DNA from: Rubrivivax sp.
Lineage (GTDB): Bacteria > Pseudomonadota > Gammaproteobacteria > Burkholderiales > Burkholderiaceae_C
NCBI GenBank assembly: GCA_027489455.1
Contig: JAIXZR010000001.1
Span: forward strand, 1 to 59,038
Reading direction: 5' to 3'
Length of the DNA: 59,038 nt
Shown: positions 41,262 to 48,496 of the stretch, piece after piece
How positions within the stretch are numbered: the stretch's first letter is position 1
Layout: each line of letters starts with the position of its first letter
Translations under genes and position numbers: made by a program
The notes under the pieces: generated by a model
Databases searched by the model: none
Told to the model about the DNA's origin: nothing
What the model saw: the letters and a program-made list of their open reading frames with translations, nothing else

Positions 41262-41635
41262 CAGCGGTTCTCCCGCAGGAAACGGCTGATGCTTTCGACG
41301 CTGTCGTGCGTCTGCTTCACCAGCACGCTGACGCCGGCCAGTCGTTCGCTGATGCCGTTCACCTGCCCCCGTAGCTCAGCCATCTCTTCGCTGCTGGGCA
41401 TGTGTTCCATGTGCGCCTGGATGTCGGCCAGCTTCAGCGCATGGCTTCGCAGCTCGCGTTCGGTCTCCGCCCTTTCGCGCTTCAGCGCGTCGCGGAACTC
41501 TTCTTCCATGCCCTTCAGGCCGGCCGCGGCGTCCAGCCCGGGCTTGCGGAGCCACATGAAGACGGTGAGGCCCACCACCCAAAGCAAGTTGAAGAACTGC
41601 AGGATGACGATGGCGGTGTAGACAGGGTCGCGCAT
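41261..41635 (-). CDS. Mu gp25-like membrane protein (DUF2730)
   Basis: A 124-residue protein with one N-terminal membrane helix (YTAIVILQFFNLLWVVGLTVF) followed by a coiled coil (EEEFRDALKRERAETERELR) that runs to the end. This is the DUF2730 layout. It sits between the lysis and terminase genes as in Mu. Role unknown. Confidence 0.8.
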   Translation of the reverse strand: MRDPVYTAIVILQFFNLLWVVGLTVFMWLRKPGLDAAAGLKGMEEEFRDALKRERAETERELRSHALKLADIQAHMEHMPSSEEMAELRGQVNGISERLAGVSVLVKQTHDSVESISRFLRENR

Positions 41636-41658
41636 GGGCAGGCCGGGATGGGTAGGGT

Positions 41659-42336
41659 TCAGGGCAAGGCGGTGCGCTGCGTGGGCGCATTCGCCAGGTG
41701 GTCGATCAGGGCCTGGTAGCGGGCGCGGTCTGCGGCGCAGCTGGCGGCGTTGGTGGCGTGGTTGGCCCAGGCGGCTTCAAGGGTGGCGCCGGAATCAGCA
41801 GCACAGGCTTCGCTGGCGGTGTCAGCAGGGCTGCAGGCACCGGCGGGCATGTCGACACCAGCAAGGGCGCTGTTCCACAGGCTGACAGCAGCGACAGTAA
41901 GAAGCACGCCACTGCCGCCGGCAGGATGCGCGGGCGCCTGGGGCGGGGCCTGCCCTGCTGCGCTGAATGCTTGGCCAGGCTCCAGGGCAGGTGTGCGGGC
42001 GGCAAGCCCTGGCGATGCACCAGGGGCGGGGCATTGGCGGGCGATGGCAAGGGGTGCACGGGCAAGCCTTTCTTGCAGGGTGGTGGCGTAGGTGTGCTGC
42101 TGGGCCAGCTGGGCCTGGAGGGCCTGCACGTCGGCCTGGCCGCGCTGGCGGGCCTGTTCGAGCACGCGGGCCTGGGCGGCGGCCAGGCGGCCGGCGTCGC
42201 GCAGGGCCTGGGCGTTCTTGGCGTTGCTGGCCCACTGGTGCCCAGCCGCAAAGCCGGCGCCCAGCAGCAGCGCCAGGCTGGCGGCCGCAGCCAGGGCCAC
42301 CAAGCCCCAGCCCAGGGAAGTGAGGCGCGGCGTCAT
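41659..42336 (-). CDS. i-spanin, Rz-like
   Basis: A 225-residue protein from ATG 42336, overlapping the lysozyme stop. It has an N-terminal membrane helix (LGWGLVALAAAASLALLLGA) and then a coiled coil (AQARVLEQARQRGQADVQAL), typical of the inner-membrane spanin subunit. A second, lipoprotein subunit is encoded in another frame inside it (41706-41912). Together they fuse inner and outer membranes at the end of lysis. Confidence 0.78.
   Translation of the reverse strand: MTPRLTSLGWGLVALAAAASLALLLGAGFAAGHQWASNAKNAQALRDAGRLAAAQARVLEQARQRGQADVQALQAQLAQQHTYATTLQERLARAPLAIARQCPAPGASPGLAARTPALEPGQAFSAAGQAPPQAPAHPAGGSGVLLTVAAVSLWNSALAGVDMPAGACSPADTASEACAADSGATLEAAWANHATNAASCAADRARYQALIDHLANAPTQRTALP
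41706..41912 (-). CDS. o-spanin lipoprotein, Rz1-like, nested in Rz
   Basis: About 68 residues, frame-shifted within Rz. A short hydrophobic stretch (ACFLLSLLSACG) ends in the lipobox LLSAC, and the mature part is Pro-rich (PLKPPGPTTPPTPPAAP), the Rz1 signature. No ATG precedes it closely; GTG 41912 is the likely start, but an upstream non-ATG start is possible. Confidence 0.68.
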   Translation of the reverse strand: MACFLLSLLSACGTAPLLVSTCPPVPAALLTPPAKPVLLIPAPPLKPPGPTTPPTPPAAPQTAPATRP

Positions 42337-42965
42337 GCCGTGGGCCCGGCCGGGCCGCCGATGTAGCGGCCTTCGCACATGGCGCGCTCGTCAGCGCGGC
42401 GGCGCAGGATGCCCGCGCAGTTGGCTTCGGGCTTGCGGCAGTCCACGCGGGTGCCGTCCCAGCGGGTGGCGCCCACCCAGTCGCTGATGCTGGCGCAGGC
42501 CGCGGCCATGTTGCCGGCGTTGGCCATGCGCACGATGGTGCTGGGCCGGCCGTTGCGCAGCACGCACAGGCCGTCTTTCTTGCCCGCCTGGCCGTGGCCC
42601 ACGTTGAACACGAACGACAGCAGCGCGGCGGTTTCGTGCGGCTGCAGCGGCGCGGTGATGCAGCGCAGGTCTTGCGCGTGGCGCAACAGATCTTCAGCCA
42701 GCAGCTGCTGGCATTCCTGCGCGGTGTAGCGGCGGCCCAGCTGGGCGGTGCGGGTGTGGCCAACGCACGCGGTGACCACACCCACGGGGTCGCGGTAGCC
42801 GAAGCGCACTTCGCCTTCGTGCAGCGGCGTCAGCCACATCACCAGCGCATAGGCCGCTGGGCCGATCAGGGCGACGAGCGCCAGCACTGCCCCCGCTACG
42901 GGGGGTGAACCGGGGTTCTGTGGTGTGGTGGATTCAGGGCCGGGGCCCTGGGGCGCTGCGTGCAT
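42333..42965 (-). CDS. SAR endolysin, lysozyme of the R21/GH24 type
   Basis: A 210-residue muramidase. Residues about 22-44 are a hydrophobic, Gly/Ala-rich signal-anchor-release segment (VAGAVLALVALIGPAAYAL). The catalytic triad E50-x8-D59-x5-T65 is present in LHEGEVRFGYRDPVGVVTAC, then VGHT. It degrades peptidoglycan at lysis. The ATG follows late promoter S1 by only 5 bp and has no Shine-Dalgarno site; a GTG near residue 28, preceded by GGGGG, could be the real start. No holin gene is evident nearby. Confidence 0.85.
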   Translation of the reverse strand: MHAAPQGPGPESTTPQNPGSPPVAGAVLALVALIGPAAYALVMWLTPLHEGEVRFGYRDPVGVVTACVGHTRTAQLGRRYTAQECQQLLAEDLLRHAQDLRCITAPLQPHETAALLSFVFNVGHGQAGKKDGLCVLRNGRPSTIVRMANAGNMAAACASISDWVGATRWDGTRVDCRKPEANCAGILRRRADERAMCEGRYIGGPAGPTA

Positions 42966-42970
42966 GTGGG

Positions 42971-43017
42971 CACTGTGGCCCGCGCGCGCGCGGCTAGCGA
43001 TGCAAAGCGCGTTGCGC
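42971..43017 (-). promoter_or_regulatory. late promoter element S1 (lysis/terminase operon)
   Basis: GCAAAGCGCGTTGCGC (43002-43017) and CACTGT (42971-42976) with an alternating CG run between, same length (47 bp) as S2 and S3. It lies just upstream of the lysozyme gene and behind the leftward lysogeny unit. Confidence 0.68.
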
Positions 43018-43058
43018 TAGGTGCTGGCTTGATTGGGTGACGGAATCAAGCCGGCGAG

Positions 43059-43346
43059 CTACTTGACCCGGCTCTTCAGGTCGGCGCACATCATTTCGTT
43101 GGTCTCATGCTGCGCATTGGTTTTCGCGCGGGCTTCACCGCGTGCGCACAGCGACTCGGCGTCGCGCATTGCGTTGGCGCGCCTCTGGTCTTGTTCCAGC
43201 TTTCCTGCCGCGATGGCCGACATCTGCTCGTTCTTGGGAACAACCAGGTAGAGCACGACCAGCGCGAGTGCCGCCAGGAACAAGGCAAAGCTGTAGTCGA
43301 AGCCAGCAGGCTTGTCAGTGGTGGAGTCGGGAGCTTGTTCGTTCAC
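43059..43346 (-). CDS. one-TM membrane protein co-transcribed with the repressor
   Basis: A 95-residue protein. One membrane helix (FALFLAALALVVLYLVV) is followed by a charged helical tail (LEQDQRRANAMRDAESLCAR). Its ATG lies 12 bp after the repressor stop, so it should be expressed in the lysogen. Position and form suit a superinfection-exclusion or other lysogenic-conversion protein, though no homologue is recognised. A holin role is less likely because late promoter S1 lies behind it. Confidence 0.6.
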   Translation of the reverse strand: MNEQAPDSTTDKPAGFDYSFALFLAALALVVLYLVVPKNEQMSAIAAGKLEQDQRRANAMRDAESLCARGEARAKTNAQHETNEMMCADLKSRVK

Positions 43347-43357
43347 GGTCTACCTCT

Positions 43358-43822
43358 TCACTTCTGGTCTCTGGCAGCCTGCGCAGTTGCCTTCTTGAAG
43401 GCCTCAGCGACAGTAATCAACAGCGTCAGGTGCGCATCGTCGCAATGCGCGGCCAACGCCGTCAGCGTATCGAAAAGCGGCTGACGCAGCTCGAAGCTTT
43501 CTAGCTCCGCTCTCAAAAGCTGTCGGGTTGCCTCCGTATCTTCAGGCATGCGCTGGCTGCCAGCAAAGCGGTACAGCGCAGCAGTCCGCTCTCTCGCTAT
43601 AGGCGGTGGACGCTTCCCCTCCAGCACAAAGTGCAGATCAATCTGCAAAGCTGGATTTTTTCCCGCTAGTGCCATGAGCTTGTCCGCAGGGAAGCTGCCG
43701 CGCGTTTTCCGTGCGTTGAAGGCCTTCTCGCCAATCCCAAGCAAGGCGGCGATCTCCTTGTCAGTGCGCAAGCCAGTCTCCTGCTTGAGGCGACGAAGGA
43801 TGTTCTCGAACAAATCAGGCAT
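43358..43822 (-). CDS. phage repressor with CI-type helix-turn-helix
   Basis: A 154-residue protein starting MPDLFENILRRLKQETGLRT at ATG 43822 (AAGGGG upstream). Residues 20-45 form a CI-repressor-type HTH (DKEIAALLGIGEKAFNARKT). The rest is helical, ending LITVAEAFKKATAQAA, and may form dimers. No peptidase (LexA-like) domain is present, so RecA-triggered self-cleavage is not expected. It is divergent from the early operon, the typical place of the immunity repressor of a Mu-like phage. Confidence 0.75.
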   Translation of the reverse strand: MPDLFENILRRLKQETGLRTDKEIAALLGIGEKAFNARKTRGSFPADKLMALAGKNPALQIDLHFVLEGKRPPPIARERTAALYRFAGSQRMPEDTEATRQLLRAELESFELRQPLFDTLTALAAHCDDAHLTLLITVAEAFKKATAQAARDQK

Positions 43823-43830
43823 GCGAGCCC

Positions 43831-43860
43831 CTTGCAAGTCTGCATATGCGGGTGTAATCT
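43831..43860 (+). promoter_or_regulatory. early promoter with palindromic operator candidates
   Basis: TTGCAA (43832-43837), 17 bp, then TAATCT (43855-43860) form a good sigma-70 promoter facing the early operon. Two palindromes overlap it: CTTGCAAG (43831-43838) on the -35 box and GCATATGC (43842-43849) in the spacer. They are likely targets of the repressor and/or the gp16-like regulator. The region is visibly less GC-rich than its neighbours. Confidence 0.6.
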
Positions 43861-43905
43861 ACGTTCATTGATTTTCTTCTCTACTTTTGCGCCGAGGCAC
43901 CCCCT

Positions 43906-44112
43906 ATGTCCATGACTCCAGCCGAAATCAAGAAGCGGTTCGAAGCCGAGGGCCAGACGCTTTCCGACTGGGCCAAGCAGAACGGCTTCGAGCGCCTGGC
44001 GGTCTATCAGGTGCTGAACGGCCAGCTGAAAGGCAAGTACGGCAAGGCCCACGAGATCGCTGTGAAGCTGGGCATCAAGCCCGCTCCCCAGACGAACCGT
44101 GCAGCCCGCTGA
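43906..44112 (+). CDS. BcepMu gp16-like DNA-binding protein (Ner-like position)
   Basis: A 68-residue protein: MTPAEIKKRFEAEGQTLSDW, AKQNGFERLAVYQVLNGQLK, KYGKAHEIAVKLGIK. This is the small HTH family named after BcepMu gp16. As first gene of the early operon next to the repressor, it probably takes the place of Mu Ner and turns down the early or repressor promoter. Confidence 0.82.
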   Translation: MSMTPAEIKKRFEAEGQTLSDWAKQNGFERLAVYQVLNGQLKGKYGKAHEIAVKLGIKPAPQTNRAAR

Positions 44113-44161
44113 ACCTGCCGCAGCAATCGTACTTCCCGGCGAAGCATAGGAGCACCCCTTG

Positions 44162-44407
44162 ATGCCCCCCCTGGAACACCTTGTCGAGCTGCGCGTAGCG
44201 GTCAAACGCGCGGAACGGCGCCAGGCCGAAAGCGCCGCCGGCCACATCACCGTCAGCCCCGAGGACTTGCGCACGCAGGCCATTGGCGAACTGCTGGACG
44301 CCATCGACCGCATCGACCCCGGCCTGGGCACCCGCCTGCTGCTGGCGATGTACCCCACCGCGCACGCCATGAACGAAGTGCCGCACGACCGTAGGAGAGC
44401 AGCTTGA
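44162..44407 (+). CDS. small early protein, unknown
   Basis: An 81-residue protein (MPPLEHLVELRVAVKRAERR, ITVSPEDLRTQAIGELLDAI, LLLAMYPTAHAMNEV). Mostly helical. ATG 44162 is used; a TTG lies one codon upstream. Its stop overlaps the TTG start of the next gene. No family recognised. Confidence 0.6.
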   Translation: MPPLEHLVELRVAVKRAERRQAESAAGHITVSPEDLRTQAIGELLDAIDRIDPGLGTRLLLAMYPTAHAMNEVPHDRRRAA

Positions 44408-44700
44408 ACATCAACAGCTTCGGCTTTACGCAGGCGCAAATCAAAGAGATTGCCGCCGTTGGCATTGGCAGCGGCCTGGCCGACACCCTCTTCAAGCAGG
44501 CCTTCCAAGGCCCGCGCGACCCTCGCAGCCCTAGCTATCGCCTGGGTTGCATCGCCGGCCTGCGCTACCGCTTGGCCGGCGCCAGCCTGCGCTGCCCATA
44601 CCTGCCGGCCACGGCCGAAGCAGACGCCTGGTACGCCGGTACCGAAGAAGGCCACGCCATCTTCCGCCGCTACGAAGCCGACCAGAAGGAGGCCGGATGA
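44404..44700 (+). CDS. small early phage protein, unknown, TTG start
   Basis: A 98-residue protein beginning TTG 44404 with AGGAG upstream and a 4-bp overlap with the previous gene. It contains IKEIAAVGIGSGLADTLFKQ, SYRLGCIAGLRYRLAG and ends ADAWYAGTEEGHAIFRRYEA. Similar small proteins occur in the early region of Mu-like phages; function unknown. Confidence 0.6.
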   Translation: MNINSFGFTQAQIKEIAAVGIGSGLADTLFKQAFQGPRDPRSPSYRLGCIAGLRYRLAGASLRCPYLPATAEADAWYAGTEEGHAIFRRYEADQKEAG

Positions 44701-45020
44701 ACGCCCCCGCCGACCGCGACCCCGCGGCCTACGCCCACGAAGGCCAGCAGCGCATCTTGAAGCTGGTGCAGCTGCTGGCCGGACACGAGATCACCGGCAT
44801 GGCGCCAGCCGACATCGCCCGCCAGCAAGGCTGCGCCGCCAGCGCCGTGACGCGCGACCTGGCCAACCTGCAGCTGGCCGGCTTGGCCGAGTGCGTGCCC
44901 GAAACCGGCCGCTGGCGCCTGGGCCCGGCGCTGGTGCAGATCGCCAACAAACACGCGGCCGCCATGAGCCGGGCTGAAGCCCGCCTGGAAGAAGTTCGCA
45001 ACCGCTACTCCCGCGCATAA
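44697..45020 (+). CDS. IclR-type winged-helix regulator (DNA-binding domain only)
   Basis: A 107-residue protein. Residues 15-80 match an IclR HTH: ILKLVQLLAGHEITGMAPAD, IARQQGCAASAVTRDLANLQ, LAGLAECVPETGRWRLGPAL. The IclR effector domain is absent. It probably regulates the early operon. ATG overlaps the previous stop. Confidence 0.78.
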   Translation: MNAPADRDPAAYAHEGQQRILKLVQLLAGHEITGMAPADIARQQGCAASAVTRDLANLQLAGLAECVPETGRWRLGPALVQIANKHAAAMSRAEARLEEVRNRYSRA

Positions 45021-45040
45021 GCGCCAGCGCTGGCGCTTTT
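45020..45040 (+). terminator. palindromic hairpin plus TTTT after the IclR-type gene
   Basis: AGCGCCAGCGCTGGCGCT (45020-45037) can form a 7-bp stem with a 4-nt loop and is followed by a T-run (45037-45040). It overlaps the stop codon and may reduce read-through into the transposition genes. The 16-bp core is identical to 23596-23611. Confidence 0.6.
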
Positions 45041-45074
45041 CACTTCCCACCACCACACAAGGTCCATCGCACCC

Positions 45075-45962
45075 ATGCCCCGCCAAAAGATCGAACCCGC
45101 GCACGCACACGACCCCACCGATACAGCCGCCGTTGCCCGCGGCGACCGTGCGCTGTCCGCCATGAGCGGCATCAGCGCCGCCATCGCCGACCAGTACGGT
45201 GACGGCCTGCCGTACGACCGTGCGCGCATCGTCCACGAGGCGCGCTTCTTCCAGGCCCAGACGGCTGAGGCGATGCTCGAACTGGGCAAGCGGCTCATCC
45301 AGCTGAAGGAAAACGAGCCGCACGGGGACTTCGTCGAGATCGTCGAGGAGCAGTTGGGCATCAACAGCCGCACCGCTCAGCGCTTCATGAAGGCGGCGGT
45401 CAAGTTCCTGCTGCCGGGGCCAAAAACGACAACGTTGTCGCTTTTGGGCAAGTCCAAGCTCTTCGAGCTGATGGACGAGGACGACGAGCAGCTGGACGAG
45501 CTGGCCAAAGGCGGCACGCTGGCCAACCTGGACCTGGACGACATGCAGGCCATGTCCGCACGCGAACTGCGCCAGGCGCTGAAGGAAGCCCGCCAGGCGG
45601 TGGCCGCCAAGGACCGCGTGATCGAGAAGAAGAACAAGAAGATCGACGAGTACCAGGAAGCCGAAGAAGCCCGGCGCGCAGCGCCCGCGCCCGAACGCGA
45701 GCGGATTCAACTGGACTCCACAAGGGACGTTGCAATTGAAGCCGAGATGAGCTTGCGGCGCCTTGTCAAGACGGTTGCGCTGGTGGTGGATGCACCAGCC
45801 ACGCCTAGCGCCGAACTGGCGGCGCGCAACTCTGCTGTCTTTGTAGCCCAGCTCTTTGCCGACCTGCTGAACGAGGGTGGCATCAATGTCGAGTTCGAGG
45901 AGAAGGTCACTCCTCACTGGCTGCAGCCCACCGCTGGCGCAAGCAAGCGTGCCAAGGGCTAA
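45075..45962 (+). CDS. DUF3102-type phage protein
   Basis: A 295-residue protein. The DUF3102 part includes EARFFQAQTAEAMLELGKRL, IQLKENEPHGDFVEIVEEQL and GINSRTAQRFMKAAVKFL. A coiled-coil linker follows (KDRVIEKKNKKIDEYQEAEE) and a helical C-terminal part (LRRLVKTVALVVDAP, FVAQLFADLLNEGGINVEFE). Family members lie in early regions of many prophages; a DNA-binding or replication-linked role has been proposed from context only. Confidence 0.72.
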   Translation: MPRQKIEPAHAHDPTDTAAVARGDRALSAMSGISAAIADQYGDGLPYDRARIVHEARFFQAQTAEAMLELGKRLIQLKENEPHGDFVEIVEEQLGINSRTAQRFMKAAVKFLLPGPKTTTLSLLGKSKLFELMDEDDEQLDELAKGGTLANLDLDDMQAMSARELRQALKEARQAVAAKDRVIEKKNKKIDEYQEAEEARRAAPAPERERIQLDSTRDVAIEAEMSLRRLVKTVALVVDAPATPSAELAARNSAVFVAQLFADLLNEGGINVEFEEKVTPHWLQPTAGASKRAKG

Positions 45963-45965
45963 ACC

Positions 45966-46733
45966 ATGAACAGCCTCCACCAGTTGAATGAAGGCCCACT
46001 GATCAGGCCAATCTCAGTGAGCGAACAAGACATGCGTCTGGCCATGTCCTGGTGGCGGAGTTGGGAGCCGCAAGCAGTTTGCTTTTGGATGGGTGAAATC
46101 GATGGCGAAACTCACACCGTCAGGCCTATTCCAGAACTGGCCTCGTTGCCATATGACTGCTGCTGGTTCGAATTCGATTTGCGGGTGGATGACACGACCG
46201 TAGTTCGACATGGTCTCGCGCTCGATCGCCGCGACGACAAGCTCCGTCTGGCGTCCTACTTCCGCAACCAAGAACACCAAGGCAGCCACTGGTCGTTGCA
46301 GACACTGGCCAGCTGGTCCATATGGAACAGCCTGCACTACGAAACGAAACCTTCGTGGTGCAGCAATCCCGAGCGGGAGCGATGGGCACACTACCAACTG
46401 CTGATGGTCGGTACTTTCCTGTCGGCGCTGAACTGCAAGAACGTTGAGCGTGTGCTGAACAAGCCTGATGCGAAGCGGCAGCAGGCACGCGCCCGTAAAG
46501 GCAAGGCGCCCCTGTTCAGCTATTGGACCTTGGTGCTGCCAGCTCGCTTGCAAAAGGGCCTGCCGCAAGGCGGCACTCACGCCAGCCCGCGTGTGCACTT
46601 ACGGCGCGGTCACCCACGGGAGTACGCGCAAGGTCTCTACACCTGGGTGCAGCCTGCCGTCGTAGGCAACAAGTCGATGGGCATGGTGCACAAGGATTAC
46701 GCGGTAGCGCCGGGCAAGAAGGAAGGCGAATGA
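45966..46733 (+). CDS. early phage protein of unknown function upstream of the transposase
   Basis: A 255-residue protein rich in Trp, His and Arg (MSWWRSWEPQAVCFWMGEID, CCWFEFDLRVDDTTVVRHGL, FSYWTLVLPARLQK, RVHLRRGHPREYAQGLYTWV). Base composition is slightly less GC-rich than its neighbours. No family is recognised; the ending VVGNKSMGMVHKDYAV recurs in phage proteins I have no name for. It is translationally coupled to the transposase (ATGA). Confidence 0.55.
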   Translation: MNSLHQLNEGPLIRPISVSEQDMRLAMSWWRSWEPQAVCFWMGEIDGETHTVRPIPELASLPYDCCWFEFDLRVDDTTVVRHGLALDRRDDKLRLASYFRNQEHQGSHWSLQTLASWSIWNSLHYETKPSWCSNPERERWAHYQLLMVGTFLSALNCKNVERVLNKPDAKRQQARARKGKAPLFSYWTLVLPARLQKGLPQGGTHASPRVHLRRGHPREYAQGLYTWVQPAVVGNKSMGMVHKDYAVAPGKKEGE

Positions 46734-48496
46734 CCAGCCACCTCACACCACAGCAATGCCAGCTGATGCTGGAACTGAACGAGCGACTGGCCAACACGCC
46801 GCATGGGCACACGGCGCCGCTGTACGAGAAGACAGCCCAGCTTTTGGGGGTGAGCAGCGGCACCGTGCGCCGCTGGCGACACGACATGGGGTTGACTAAG
46901 CCGCGGGCGCCAGACCCCCGCAAGGGCAAAAGCAAGGTGCTGAGCGTCGAACAGATCCGGTTCGCGTCGGGCACCGCCTACGCCAGCGGCAACAACAAAG
47001 GCCAGCGGATGCCCATGAGCCTGAACCTGGAGATCCTTCAGGCCAACGGCCTGTTGCCCCCAGTAAGCGTCAGCACGCTGCACCGCCAGCTTCGCCACCA
47101 CCGGCTTCACCCTGAGCAACTGAGCATGCCCACGCCCAGCATTCAGATGGCCAGCAATGGGCCCGGCGACCACGGCCAGAGCGACAGCACGACTGGCGCT
47201 TACTACTACATGCCGGGCGGGCGCATGCGTTGGATGTCTGAAGACGAGTTCTATATGGGAAAGGTCAAGAACATTGTCCGCGCCAGTACCGATCTTCTGA
47301 CGCGCTACTGCTACGTCGACCACAGCAGCGGTGCGTTCAAGGCGCGTCACTATCTCGGCGGCGAGACCGCAGAGAACTTGCTGGACTTTCTGTGCTGGGC
47401 CTTCTGGAAGCAGGAAGGTAGCCCCATGCGCGGCGTACCCCGCACGCTGATGATGGACCCGGGCGCAGCCAACAAAAGCAATGTGGTCCGCAACTTCTGC
47501 GATCGGCTTTCCGTGCGGCTGATGCACCACGCGCCTGGCGCGGCACGCGTCACAGGGGCGGTGGAGAAAACGCACGACCTGGTGCGCATGTACTTCGAGA
47601 CGCGCCTGCGGTTTCAAGACCCGCGTGAAGTGACTCTGGACTGGCTGAACACAAAGCTGGACGAATGGTCCCTGGCCTTTCAGTCCACGCATACGCACAG
47701 CCGGCACGGTAAGACGCGCTTCAGCGCCTGGATGGAGATCAAGCCGGACTATTTGCGGGAAGCGGCCAGCCTGGAAGCGCTGCGCGAAGCGGCCACGCGC
47801 CAGCCCGAGACGCGCAAGGTGAGCAACACCATGACGGTTCCTTACGGTGGCCGTACCTATGACGTGAGCACTGTTCCTGGCGCTATCGCGGGCCTAAAGA
47901 TCACCATCGCGCAAAACCCTTTCCGGGCGCCCGCCATCGACGTGAAGGTGTACGACCCGAACGACGCGGCCGACTTGTGGCAAGTAGTGGAGCCCATGAA
48001 GGTTGACGAATGGGGCTTCCGCGAGGGCGCGCCACTGATTGGCGAAACGATGCGGACTGCTCGCTTCAGCGATGTGGACCACAACCGCAACGCACAGCTA
48101 CGAGACGCGTACCAGAGGCCTGGTGAGGGCTTGCCGACCATCGAAGAGGCGGCAAAGGCCCGCAAGCGGCATGAGCAGGCCTACGCCGGGCGCTTCGATG
48201 CGTTTGCTGACGTGAAAGCCACGCAGGTGCCGACGTACATGCCGCGTCGAGGCACAGAGCTGGAGTTGCCTGGCAGCGCGATCGCCCCTTCGATCTTGAC
48301 CATAGAGGCGGCATGTTCGCGCTTGAGAGCCGCTCTTGGAACGGGCTACGGCGTGCACGTTTACAACTGGGTCTCAGCACGCTTTCCTGAAGGCGTGCCC
48401 GAAGACCAACTGCAGGCCATTGCAACTCAGTTTGCGGCGCCTGCCGCGCCAGCTGAACAGCCTGGCGGCCTGCGCGTGGTGGGGGGTGGCCAATGA
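46730..48496 (+). CDS. MuA-like DDE transposase
   Basis: A 588-residue protein from ATG 46730. An N-terminal HTH (TAQLLGVSSGTVRRWRHDM) and further DNA-binding region precede the RNase H-like core. The catalytic residues are D152 (DHGQSDSTTG), D243 (LMMDPGAAN) and E279 (TGAVEKTHDL). A Mu-type C-terminal beta domain follows (VSNTMTVPYGGRTYDVS) and a helical tail that would contact MuB. It cuts and joins the phage ends at 7685 and 55550. The longer frame to 46523 overlaps the preceding gene. Confidence 0.92.
   Translation: MTSHLTPQQCQLMLELNERLANTPHGHTAPLYEKTAQLLGVSSGTVRRWRHDMGLTKPRAPDPRKGKSKVLSVEQIRFASGTAYASGNNKGQRMPMSLNLEILQANGLLPPVSVSTLHRQLRHHRLHPEQLSMPTPSIQMASNGPGDHGQSDSTTGAYYYMPGGRMRWMSEDEFYMGKVKNIVRASTDLLTRYCYVDHSSGAFKARHYLGGETAENLLDFLCWAFWKQEGSPMRGVPRTLMMDPGAANKSNVVRNFCDRLSVRLMHHAPGAARVTGAVEKTHDLVRMYFETRLRFQDPREVTLDWLNTKLDEWSLAFQSTHTHSRHGKTRFSAWMEIKPDYLREAASLEALREAATRQPETRKVSNTMTVPYGGRTYDVSTVPGAIAGLKITIAQNPFRAPAIDVKVYDPNDAADLWQVVEPMKVDEWGFREGAPLIGETMRTARFSDVDHNRNAQLRDAYQRPGEGLPTIEEAAKARKRHEQAYAGRFDAFADVKATQVPTYMPRRGTELELPGSAIAPSILTIEAACSRLRAALGTGYGVHVYNWVSARFPEGVPEDQLQAIATQFAAPAAPAEQPGGLRVVGGGQ

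Noticed and set aside
42977-42992. Alternating CG run as a Z-DNA element
   Set aside because: It lies in the late-promoter spacer, and a similar run is in S3 but not fully in S2, so I treat it as part of that element, not as a separate feature.
46697-47707. Antisense frame in the transposase gene
   Set aside because: No domain; the + strand has a clear DDE triad.
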